Source: Alnus glutinosa
Lineage: Eukaryota; Streptophyta; Magnoliopsida; Fagales; Betulaceae
DNA: 64,000 nt
Direction of reading: 5' to 3'
Assembly: GCF_958979055.1 (NCBI RefSeq)
Contig: NC_084886.1
Coordinates: 5,661,001 to 5,725,000 of the forward strand
Position 1 is the first letter of the stretch; each line of letters starts with the position of its first letter. Positions 36,601 through 47,400 of this stretch are shown piece after piece. The translations under genes were made by a program, and so were the position numbers. A model generated the notes under the pieces. That model did no database searches. It saw only the letters and a program-made list of their open reading frames with translations, and was not told where the DNA came from.

Positions 36601-39600
36601 ATCCTTTCTTTGCTCTATCACTCTTTGTATTGTTGGACTTCGGCTTATGTCCATACTTTGTATATTTCTTTTTCCTACTTTCTCACTCGCTTTTCTATTT
36701 CTAGATAGGTGTTTTTCTTGTATACTGTCAGTGTACTAAGGGGCGCCTTGCGCTTTTTCTATAAAATTAATCTCTTACCTATCAAAAAAAAAGAAGTGGA
36801 GGAGGAGGAGGAGGAGGGAGGAGGAGGACAAAGGGGAAGATGAAGAGGAAGAAGATTTATCAAATATCGATTCTCCTCTATGCTTTAGGTCAAGGAGTGC
36901 GGCAGTTTGGAAGATGGTGCCTATTTGCATTCTTTGGTGTGTTTGGAAGGAGAGAAATCTTAGGTGTTTTGAAGACTTGGAGAATTCCATGGAAAATATT
37001 GTTGCATCGTTTTTACATTTGTTGTATCTTTGAACGGAGGCTTTTTTGTTACCCGTATCTATTAGCTTTTTTGATTTTCTTGTTCTTTTTTTTTACCTTC
37101 TTAGGCGTTTCCTTGTGTATACTTCCAGTGTACTTAGAGGGGCGCCTCACGCTTTTTTTATAAAATTTCATTTACTTATCAAAAAAAAAGAAAGGGAAGA
37201 GTCGAATTGCCGAAGAAGGAAGAAGGAAGAAAGCTCTAAAGAACAATAATGAGTAGGCGAAAAAAGTGTGAAAATGTGTCATGCCATGTTTTGACTTTTG
37301 AGAGGCCATTTTATATAACTGTTTTTTCAAGAGGCCGGGCCATCATTTTTTTAAAAAAAATTTGGTTGGTAGCTTGGGGGTGCTTTTGGGTCTGGGTTTA
37401 AAAAATTCAGAAACTTTTTTATTTCAAGAATTATGTTGTGAGAAGTTTTCTCTATATGATTTTTTTGGGGACCAATCACTATATAGATTTTTTTAAAAAA
37501 CTTTTTTTGGGGCTAGCTTGAGTGTAGGCTTAAAAATTCCATGTTTTTTTTTTGAAATTTTGGGGGGCCAACCCATGTAATTTCTTTTTTGGGGGGGCTC
37601 GGGGAGGCCATATTTCCCCCCTAGCCCTGTCTCCGACACTGATACCTGGTGCTCGGCTTTTTCATTTTTCTCATCTAGAAATTGGAAAATTTCATATTAG
37701 GTATAGAGATTAGCTCTCAAATCCAAAGTTTTGTCTGTGTTTTTATGCCTATAAGGAAGTGTATGGACATTGGTTTTGCCATTATGTTGTAAGACTAGGT
37801 TAGATTCCGTCTGATTTCTTCGTTGGTTGAATTGTTTGGAACCGTGTTACTCAATTATGATGTAAGACTGGGTTAATTAGATTCTTTTTATGATTTTAAA
37901 GTTGTGGCACGGCTTTGCTATCTACAAAAATGAATTTGTAATGGAAAATGGTTGACTTAAAAAACATGTGATATACTGTTAATGGAAAGTGGGGGAAAAA
38001 CGGTTGAATTGTTGAGGACCATGATAGGTTGACCAAATGGTTGTTGTTAGCTCTCAGGTTGCATTGAGGTTTTGAAAAATCATATCGAGCGTTTATGGTT
38101 GAATCCAGAAACAACCATATCTCAAATGTAAAGTCTTATGGAACGGTGACCCAATTTTGAATTGATATTAACATTTGTATACAAAAGCTCTAAACTGAGT
38201 AAGTTGCAAAACCATGGCAAGTGTAGATGGGCATTATGGAGAGAGATGAAGTTAACCGAAAACTTAGCAGATTGGAAAGATATCTTGGAATGATGTACTG
38301 ACATTCTCAATGGTGGCGGCATGCCGGTCAGGTAGGTCAATAGTGCCATAATCTGTCAGTGGGAGCAATGTTGTCAAATTACATTTGATCTCTCCGTCGT
38401 TTGCCCGCTCAAACACTCCTGGCCAACAAATTTCTGCTTTTCCAATCATATGCCTTGGGGGAAGACTTATGGGATTTATGTGTTATTCTGTCTAAGATTC
38501 TCCCTGGTGTTGCTCTAACAATTTTCAGAGTCATGCCTTTCAGACATTAGTTTCTTGGTTCGTTTAGTGAAGTGGAAATGGCAGCTTAACCTCATTTTAA
38601 ACTCTATTAGTGCCCAGAGTGGCATGCTTTGCTTAAATCAGTATATATAATATGTGATAGAATGTTCACACCACAGGTTAAAACTCTCTCTCTCTCTTTC
38701 ATGATGATTTGGTTAGAAAGAGAATTAAAATTAGCATTACTTTTCCTAATGCTTGATTGGGAGAAGAACAAAAAGAGAAGAAACTGGAGTGCTTCTTTTC
38801 AAAATAAATTGGATTTTTCTCTGCCATAAAGTTTCTGTTTCTCTGAGGAGTTGCCTACTTATAAAAAATTACACCCCCCGCCAAAAAAAAAAAAAAACAG
38901 AAATCCCACGAAGGAGTACCTGGGATTTAGTTTTACAACTTAATTCCTCTCAATCTTTGCTTCTCATTTTTCTCTTGTCCACTTTCTCTGAACAAGTATA
39001 CTGAATATATTTGCGACTACAAGCTTTTATTTATTTTTGTTCCATTGGTGATTTTATTACTAATTTTTAAGAAGTCACATGGCTGAAAGACATTCCCTCC
39101 TGTGTTTCTATTGTTGGTTTCAATTTTTAGTAGTGTTGTGTTGCTTAGGCCCTGAAATTATGGTTTTAGTCTTATTTTAGTTATGTAAATCTGCAGTTGC
39201 TTTATAAAGGTTCTTCATATATTTCATTTTCCTCCCCTTGGTAGTTCTGGAGTGTCGGCCACACCGAGAGTCCTTGGAGCCCCATAATCAGCTCAATTAT
39301 GTGGAAGTTTGCCTGGGTATCATGTCGATATCACTGGATTGACGATTATGGGTCAAACATGTGGTGATTATATTATGTTGATAGCCTTTGATTTTGCAAA
39401 TAGCTCTCCCTTTCTCGCTCATTTTTAACTCTCATTCAACAACCCACCCCCTGCCCCCGCCCCCCCTAAAAGTAAAAAGAATGAACAGCCAGTTCTACAA
39501 TTTTACGTTCCTTTCTTTTTCAGAGAAATGGGATTCCTTGTTTTTTATGTTATATTTTGTTTTTCATTGGTTTAGGAATGCGTACAACATGGTGCTTCAC

Positions 39601-41613
39601 AAATTTGGTGATAAGCTCTACTCAGGACTGGTTACAACCATGACTTCGCATCTCAAAGAAATATCAAAATCTATTGAAGATGCTCAGGGAGGTTTGTTTC
39701 TGGAAGAACTGAACAGGAAATGGAATGATCATAACAAGGCATTACAGATGATCCGAGACATACTAATGTACATGGACAGGACTTACATTCCAAGTTCCCA
39801 GAAGACTCCTGTTCACGAGCTTGGGCTGAACCTATGGAGAGATAGCATCATCCACTCCAGCAAGATTCAGACTAGGCTGTTAAATACGGTTCTTGAACTA
39901 GTACGTAGAGAACGGACCGGTGAAGTTATTAACAGGGGGCTAATGAGGAATTTAATTAAGATGCTAATGGATCTAGGTTCTTCTGTTTATGAAGAAGACT
40001 TTGAAAGGCCTTTTCTTGAGGTTTCAGCTGAGTTTTACGGGGCTGAGTCTCAAAATTTCATTGAGTGCTGTGATTGTGGGGATTACCTCAAGAAAGCCGA
40101 GAGGCGTCTAAATGAGGAAATGGAGAGGGTGACACATTACTTGGATGCCAAGAGTGAAACAAAGATAACTAGTGTGGTGGAGAAGGAGATGATTACTAAT
40201 CACATGATGAGACTAATCCACATGGAGAATTCTGGCTTGGTAAACATGCTTCTTGACGATAAGTATGAAGACATGGGAAGAATGTATGCTTTGTTCCGTC
40301 GGGTGCCGAATGGCCTCTTGAGAATACGAGAAGTGATGACTTCTCACATCAGGGAGACTGGTAAGCAGCTTGTTACTGATCTGGAAAGGCTCAAGGATCC
40401 AGTGGAATTTGTCCAAAGGCTCTTGGATGAGAAAGACAAATATGATAACGTCAATAACTTGTCGTTTAACAATGACAAGACATTCCAGAATGCTCTGAAT
40501 TCATCCTTTGAATACTTCATTAACTTGAATCCTCGTTCTCCAGAGTTTATTTCATTGTTTGTTGATGACAAACTTCGCAAAGGTCTGAAGGGGGTTAGTG
40601 AGGAGGATGTAGAGGTTATACTTGACAAGGTGATGATGCTATTTCGTTACTTGCAGGAGAAAGATGTATTTGAGAAGTATTATAAACAGCATTTGGCGAA
40701 GCGGCTCTTGTCTGGAAAAACCGTCTCAGATGATGCAGAGAGAAGTTTGATAGTTAAGCTCAAGACAGAATGTGGGTACCAATTTACTTCAAAACTAGAG
40801 GGCATGTTTACCGACATGAAAACCTCTCAGGATACAATGCAAGGGTTTTATGCTAACCACCATGAGCTTGAGGATGGCCCTACGCTGACCGTCCAAGTTC
40901 TGACAACAGGGTCTTGGCCAACTCAGCCTACTGTAACATGCAACCTGCCAGCTGAAATGTCAGCACTTTGTGAGAAGTTTCGGGCGTATTACCTTGGGAC
41001 TCATACTGGTCGGAGGTTGTCGTGGCAAACCAACATGGGCACAGCAGATTTAAAAGCAATCTTTGGAAAGGGTCAGAAGCACGAGTTGAATGTCTCCACT
41101 TATCAGATGTGTGTCCTGATGCTGTTTAACAATGCCGATCGGCTCAACTACAAGGAGATTGAGCAGGCTACGGAGATACCTGCTTCAGATTTGAAGAGGT
41201 GTCTGCAATCCATGGCTTGTGTGAAGGGAAAGAACGTTCTCAGAAAAGAACCTATGAGTAAAGACATTTCTGAGGATGATACTTTCTTTGTTAACGACAA
41301 GTTTACAAGCAAATTCTATAAGGTGAAGATAGGAACTGTAGTTGCACAGAAGGAATCAGAACCCGAAAAGCAGGAGACCCGGCAGAGGGTGGAGGAGGAC
41401 AGGAAACCCCAGATTGAAGCCGCAATAGTTAGGATCATGAAATCGAGAAGGCAGCTGGATCATAACAATATAATAGCTGAGGTCACAAAGCAGTTGCAAT
41501 CGCGCTTCCTGGCAAACCCGACGGAGATCAAGAAACGGATAGAATCCCTTATTGAGCGGGATTTTTTGGAGAGGGATAATAATGACAGGAGATTATATCG
41601 GTATCTTGCCTGA
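33650..41613 (+). CDS. CUL3: Cullin-3, scaffold of BTB-type CRL3 ubiquitin ligases
   Basis: Two exons, 33650-33810 and 39576-41613, join in phase (AG/G) to give exactly 732 residues, the length of Arabidopsis CUL3A/B, which also have two exons. The N-terminal cullin repeats begin [20 protein letters not shown] and bind BTB substrate adaptors. The cullin homology domain includes [34 protein letters not shown] and the [17 protein letters not shown] region, and binds RBX1. The C-terminal winged helix has the neddylation site IVRIMKSRR with Lys676 (codon 41440-41442), ending [12 protein letters not shown]3 complexes act in ethylene, light, jasmonate and ABA signalling and in embryo development. 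The single intron (33811-39575, 5765 bp) has been enlarged by LINE and MITE insertions. The open frame continues upstream of exon 2 to 39388, but that part is intronic. Confidence 0.98.
33910..34219. repeat. hAT-like MITE in CUL3 intron 1
   Basis: It lies 100 bp after the exon 1 donor. The left part 'ccatttaggttgcatttgaaattgcgattt' (here as 'tttaggttgcatttgaaatt' and 'gcgattt') pairs with the right end, whose reverse is 'ggtccgtttaggtttgcgat'. It is related to 24781-25053. Confidence 0.6.
34869..36793 (+). mobile_element. 5'-truncated L1-type LINE remnant in CUL3 intron 1
   Basis: It sits in a GAA/GGA tract (34869-34900) and ends in an A tail at 36783-36791, with GGA repeats again at 36796-36829. 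The reverse transcriptase part has [16 protein letters not shown], then after an internal deletion [16 protein letters not shown], and FANDILVF where active elements have F/Y-A-D-D, so a catalytic Asp is lost. Further on are the KYLGMPLGA region and a zinc-knuckle-like segment ([34 protein letters not shown]), broken by stops near 35656, 36103 and 36210. The 3' end reads 'gtgtactaaggggcgcct'. It is not active. Confidence 0.9.
36885..37190 (+). mobile_element. Second LINE 3' end in CUL3 intron 1
   Basis: It repeats the last 300 bp of the preceding LINE: 'tcaaggagtgcggcagtttg', [19 protein letters not shown], 'gtgtacttagaggggcgcct' and 'cttatcaaaaaaaaag'. It is a separate, strongly 5'-truncated insertion or a tandem copy of the first. 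Confidence 0.85.
37290..37640. repeat. T/G-rich dispersed repeat in CUL3 intron 1
   Basis: A strongly strand-skewed stretch with many T and G runs ('ttttttttggggctagc', 'tttggggggccaaccc') closing with 'ggccatatttcccccctagc' and 'cctgtctccgacactg'. It resembles 57250-57555. It is probably a degraded non-autonomous DNA element. Confidence 0.45.
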
Positions 41614-42114
41614 AGCTTCTCTTCCTAAAAATAGCATTCACGAATGTTAATTGTTATTGGAGTGATTGAATTTGAGACGATTATTATTGAATTTTTTTGA
41701 TCCAATGGTAATTTAGAAGCCACGTGACATTTGGGAGGACAAAATGGAAATTCTAGTATTCCTTATAGCATTACTCATGTTATTGTAACTAGAAATTATT
41801 ATTATTAATTTTTTTTTCCACATTTTCAATCCTCTTTTCTTTTCTTTTTTTCCTCTCTAAAATTAATGTCATTGCTGTTTTCCCATTTGTTGCGCTACTT
41901 CCTATTAAACTATTTAGTATACTACTAGTAGTAGGTTAATATACTAACATAACTACTTTAGTTAATCTTTTAATATATTAGTGTATATTAACTATATATA
42001 TACACACATACTAGTTATGATAATATACTAATACTACTAGTTAGTTAATGTTGAATATGTTAGTCTATATTAACTGGAGTTAATAATATTGATACATGAT
42101 AATTACTATACTAA

Positions 42115-42480
42115 CTAAGGCTGACAATGTTTAATACGACCCGTGAATTCGATGCTAACCTGACACGATATTAAAGGGTCAAGGTTTGGCATAAACGAGT
42201 TCTGATCATAGATAGGTCATCCCCGTTTATGAAATTATATATATATATATATATATATCAAGTAAATACAGGTTGAAAAAACAGGTCGTGTTGGGTTAGG
42301 TCAAACGGGTTAAACATGTCGGTTTTTTGTCTAAATAAGTCAATTGGTCGACCCATTTATTAAACGGGTCAAGTGGGTTGTGTCGGAACATTCGCGAATC
42401 GTGTCGAGGTTGAGAGTTTAACTAAATGGGTTGTGTTCAAGTTGACCTGAACTCGACTTACCAACCCTAGTTAATCATTC
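42115..42480. repeat. Dispersed repeat with GGGTCA/TGACCC-type motifs
   Basis: Words such as 'gacccgtg', 'aaagggtcaagg', 'gtcaaacgggttaaac' and 'cgacccatttatt'/'aaacgggtcaagtgggtt' recur in both orientations. An (AT)n tract interrupts it at 42237-42260. The element class is not determined. Confidence 0.45.
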
Positions 42481-43364
42481 AATGCCCAAAGTTGAGTGGG
42501 GTGGAGTGCTTGACAAGCCAAATCTACATGGGGTTAATTAGCAGAGCCCTAGTTGAGCGCGGTGGTATTGTAACGGATAGGAACATATAGGGATTTTTTA
42601 TGAATATTAAAATTTTAAGGAAAACTTTGCACCAAGAAAAATGATTGGATAAGTATGGAAATGTCTGAAAACGATAGAACATAATGATACGAAAGGTGTT
42701 AAAAATGCGAAATTAGGGTTTTTGGCACAAGGTTTGATCCATCAACAATAAGCCACGATCGACCGAGTTAGGGTAGCACAAGTCAAGTTCAGGTTTTTGG
42801 CAGGAAAATCAACAGTACAAAATGGGGGTTAGGCGGGCTTAATTGGTCGAGGGTATATCTTGATCGACTGAGCTTTGGGTTAAACGCCTAATTTGATCGA
42901 ATTTGACCTTTATTAAATGTGGATAATGATACCTCGGTCGATTGAGATCTAGTCTCGATCAATTGAGCCATGTGTTAGTCATGTTGTGGTTGTTTTTGAA
43001 TAATTTGAGCTCAATCGTTCGAGTTTTGGCTGACCGACTTAGGAAAACATAAAGAAAAATAAATCTCTCATTTTGGTTCATCTAGAGGCTCCAAGGGTCC
43101 AATTTGAGAGTGAAAAACACTGAGCCTGGGCAATTTTGCAAAAAAAAAAAATCAAGACTGTTTTGCAATTGAAGATTTTTATGGGTTGATGAAGAGTCTT
43201 AGGACCCTAGAAAGAGTTTAGAATCTAACAAGTAGTCGAAGTGTAAATGTAGAGGAACGCAAATAAGAACTAGCAAAGTTTAAGCTGGAGGATTAGCAAG
43301 TTGTAAGTAAAACTTTTCCACCGACTATTAAACCCGTTTTACATACAAAATTGTACGTTGCATA

Positions 43365-43563
43365 ATTTATTATGAGAAATGCTACATGTACTTAAACTTT
43401 TACAAAGGAAACCTTACTAAGATAATGTGAAACTTATTTATTGGTACTTGTAACATTTCTTTTTATTAATTATTTTGATCATCTCTAATGAATAAGCTCT
43501 ACATCAATTAGTAAGGCTTCATTTGTTAAAGTTTAAGTACATGTAGCATTTCTCATTTATTAT
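43365..43563. mobile_element. Mutator-like MITE, family D, with exact 9-bp duplication
   Basis: The element is 43374-43554. Both ends read GAGAAATGCTACATGTACTT (first 20 bp identical in inverted orientation, pairing continuing through AAACTTT). Flanks are ATTTATTAT at 43365-43373 and 43555-43563, identical. It is the best-preserved element in the window. Confidence 0.9.
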
Positions 43564-44423
43564 TGATTATGAGCCTTGCAATTTAAGTATGTTCGTGTAT
43601 ATATATATATATACCTCATTTGAAAGAAATACATAAGTATTGAGAAATGGAAACCCCGGTTTTATAAAGGATAAGGTTTTATGTGAAAATATTTTATCAC
43701 GACCCAGTGTTCGGCGAGGAAAATACGCTCAATGACTTAATGTAGAGGGAGAATATGACTAGCAAATTCAGCGTTAAGTAGGGGCAATACGCTTAATAAA
43801 CCCGGTGATAGTTTGGAGGGGCACACTGCAAATAGTCAAATAGTTTGAGGGAGGTATGTGCACTTTTTCCTAAAAATTTTGAGGGCTAAATTAAAATAAC
43901 TACCACCAGAATTAAAATATGGTACATGATATAGTAACTAAACTCGTAAAATCAAATCTGTAATGAATTCTCTGCACTCAATTAATTCAGTGACTGTTGA
44001 TCCTGAACAAAATTTAAATATAATAATAGAATAGTAATACCACTTTACTGGATGAAATCATGAAAATGTCGGAAATGTAATCCATCAAATCCAAACTCAA
44101 CAAAAATCTGCATTGTGTGTATCCGCAAATCTATCAATACAACAAGCTTGTTCAAGAGAAAAGTTTCTAAATTATTCCTTAAAATATCCAATTTGTTAAG
44201 TTGTTATCACACCACCACTCCTGCAACATATTACTAAACATTCAGGTCAGGTGACAGGTCCACAATTTTTGATAAAGCAATGCAAATGTTAAAATAGGAA
44301 GCACTGAAGAGATCAAAGCCAAATGCCATGCAGAAAGACAATGAGCAAAAGAGGATTGAAGAAACTTAAAATTACTTGCAAACAAATATGCAGTCTGGTA
44401 CTTGAATCCATGGAAGCTACGAC

Positions 44424-47400
44424 TCAGGATTCAGAAATGAGGATGCGGCTTCCTATGTCAGAGAATGTCTTTATATCAATTCCCCATAACCTGCTTATTA
44501 GGATCAACGGTACATATTAGAGATTATTTTTCAATGCCATCCAGTAATCTAATCCTTTGTTGATGACAATAATAATATCCTCATTGGTTTGGTTCAAGAC
44601 AAAAAGGGATGTTATGCAATGCCAGCCAATTAACTGCAAATACGGGGCTCTTGTATCAATATGAATTTTCTATCATGACCTATGATTGCATATGACTATA
44701 AAAGGCGCTTACCAGCATTCAATCCCAATGGAATTGGCCCCCACTTTATCTGCCTTTTGATCATCTCCAACGTGTACTGCTTTGCCAGCCTCAACATGGA
44801 CTTGATCTACAGCAATAGAACATTCTGACAATAGTTTCAATGTGTTCTTTAGCCTCTTTTTTTTTTTTTTTTTTTTTCCCAAGAGAATACAGTCTTGTCT
44901 CAACAAAGAAAAGTAAAAGAGTTTTAGAGTATTAACATAGGATTGAAAATGTAGTTTGGTCGGAGACTTGAAAGTGACAACTAATGAATAGCATTTTCCA
45001 TAACAAGCTGATTCTTGTTGGCTTTATGGATTAAGGAAGTATTTGTGTGTGTGTGTGTGTTTTTAAATGACATTTGAAAATGTTCATGAGGAAAAGACGA
45101 AAATCAACTACTATAAAAATAGCTCCCTTTTTCTAAAAGGTGGCACTAAACAGCATCCAAGGGCCCATGAACTTGTTTCACTCGCTATAGTACAAAATTG
45201 ATGCAGGACAAGAGGCGTGGCAGCACAAATCGCTCGAAATGGCACTTGAGGACTGCTCGCGAGCGGCTGATACACAGAATTGACCACTTGAGCTCCACTT
45301 GAAGTAGCACTCGAGCAGTCGACTCACAGAATCGATCACTCAGGTTGCGCTCGACGAGCGCTCAAGCGCCAGGGTTGCAGCAGATCTGTTTTGGCACGTT
45401 TCTGGCAAGAACCATGATACAACTTCTTCACCAAATTTAGATGAATCCCAGACATTAAGTCTTCCACAATTATTGTATTTTTCCTTTCTTGGATTATGTT
45501 AAGCTTCACGCGCTGCTGCAAGCGGTTCAACGCGCCCGTGCGAGTGGCGTCACGCGCCGCCGCTTTTTTTTTTTTTTTTTTCCCCTTCCCTGTAACTGTT
45601 GCTTTTCTTTTGTATGTCGGGTTTGTTTTTTTTTATAAGTAAAATTTATTGAAAAGGCGCAAAGGGGCGCAACCCAAAGTACACAGGATGTATACAAGGA
45701 ACCCCTAAGGAACGGGGGAAAGAGAACAACTGTCTAAGAAATCAAAATAGGAACAATCATGCATAGTCTTAATCCTATCCCTCCACATATACAACAATTG
45801 CAACATCTTTCTCTTCAGATTTGACAAACCCGTCTCACAATCTTCAAAGCAGCGAGCATTCCGTTCCCTCCAGATGCACCACATCAAACACAGCAGAGCC
45901 ATGCGCCAAATCTGTAACGAGGTCCGATTACCCTTCTGGCCCCTCCAACTCCCTGTCGGGTTTGTTTTATATTTTGGTTTTGCATTTCAGTTGTATTTTG
46001 GGTTGTTTTTCTGCTGTTTTCTGGTTTTGTGGGAGGGCTGTTCAGTTTCCTCGTGGGTTTTGAGGGTTTGTTCGGTTGGGGTGCTTTTGGGCAGCTTTGG
46101 ATGTTCCCTGTGGGCAAATTTGGGTGTTCCTTGTGGCTTATAGGGTTGGGTGGGTTGTGGGTGCTTCTTGTGGGTTTCAGGATTGTCTTTGTGTTTTGAG
46201 TTTTATTATATTATGGGGGGTTACTTTATATCTTGAGTTTTATTGTATTCTGGGGGTTCTTTTGTATCTTGGGTGTTTAATGAGGGTTTCTATTGAATCT
46301 TGGGTTTTATTGTTTTATAGGTAGTTACTTTGTATCTTGGGTGTTTGATGGGGAGTTTCTATTGTATCTTAGGTGTTTGTTGGGGGCTTCTTTTGTATTT
46401 TGGGTTTCTTGTGGGTTTTAGATGTTGTGGGTATGTAGTTTCTTATGGGTTTTCTTAGGTTTTTCTTATGGGCTAGCTGTGTTGCTCTTGTGTATACTTC
46501 CTGTGTACTTAGGGGCGCCTTACGCTTTTTTATTGAAATTTTCTTACTTATAAAAAAAAAAAGGAAGATTTTCCTTTCCTTTTATTAGTTGGTTGACTGT
46601 TGTTATGAGTTAAGAATTTTGTAAGGAGCAAATCAGTTTTTGAGTTTGAATACAAATTCCAAAAGTTTATTTCCTTTGCTGTTTGGAGACAGTTCTTCTT
46701 CAACTTCCGCTTTCGCTACGTCAATAATCTATGAATTCCAGCAACATAGTATATGGAGCTTTTGATGTGCTGGAACCCCATGAATTATTGACTCTTAACT
46801 CCAGTGGTGTTGATGCTCGGATTTGCTTTAGTGTTCTATTATGGATGATAAATATGTTTTTAGAACTTTCTATATTATGTACCAGAGTCATTCCCTTTGC
46901 AGAGAGCATTAAAAGACAAACTTACTAGAAGCATTTTTAGCTGTGTCATTCAAGCCTCAACAGATTCACAACAACAAAAACAAATATTTGACCATTTATC
47001 AAGTTTCCCAAGTAGACAATACGCATACACATAGTGATGATCAAGATAGTCCAAATTTAGGCGAGTACCACATACACAAAAAAAGGTGATTTAGCATGAT
47101 TGTTCGTACCTAAAGCAGCTTTAAATATCTTTATGTCTGGTTTTTCATATCCAACCTCTGAAGATATGATAACAGCATCAAACCTGAAAAGAAAAGGCAA
47201 CAAAAATGTTTTACTTGTAAAAGTCATGAACTGTCTTTGGTATCCCCGTCCTTTCCTATGTATTAGTATCCCAACCATTTTTATTTTTTATTTAGGGGGG
47301 GGGGGAGGCTGGGAAAACATATCTAATGAACAGATTCAGTCAGCCATATTTGGTGAATTACCCATCTATGAGAAAAAGATGTTCAACGTTTAATCTTGAC

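Larger units (their letters stand above)
41614..44423. other. Repeat-rich region between convergent CUL3 and HAD genes
   Basis: After the CUL3 3' end there is a half copy of MITE family B (about 41670-41776, right end 'tagcattactc'), an AT-rich stretch with many 'actagt/ttaacta' words, a dispersed repeat with 'acccgtttattaaacgggtc'-like motifs (42115-42480), a stretch with repeated 'gatcgac/tgag' words (42700-43040), and an intact MITE (43374-43554). No gene is seen. Confidence 0.6.

Noticed and set aside
35638..37163. Open frames of 60-126 codons in CUL3 intron 1
   Set aside because: They are parts and shadows of the inactive LINE, not host genes.
39388..39575. Open frame running in phase into CUL3 exon 2, which would add 62 N-terminal residues
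   Set aside because: It is the 3' end of intron 1. The acceptor at 39575 joins exactly in phase with exon 1, giving the conserved 732-residue protein; the extra part has no cullin similarity.
45874..46324. Plus-strand frames rich in Phe, Gly, Leu and Val in HAD intron 7
   Set aside because: Product of G/T-rich LINE 3' sequence; no recognisable protein.
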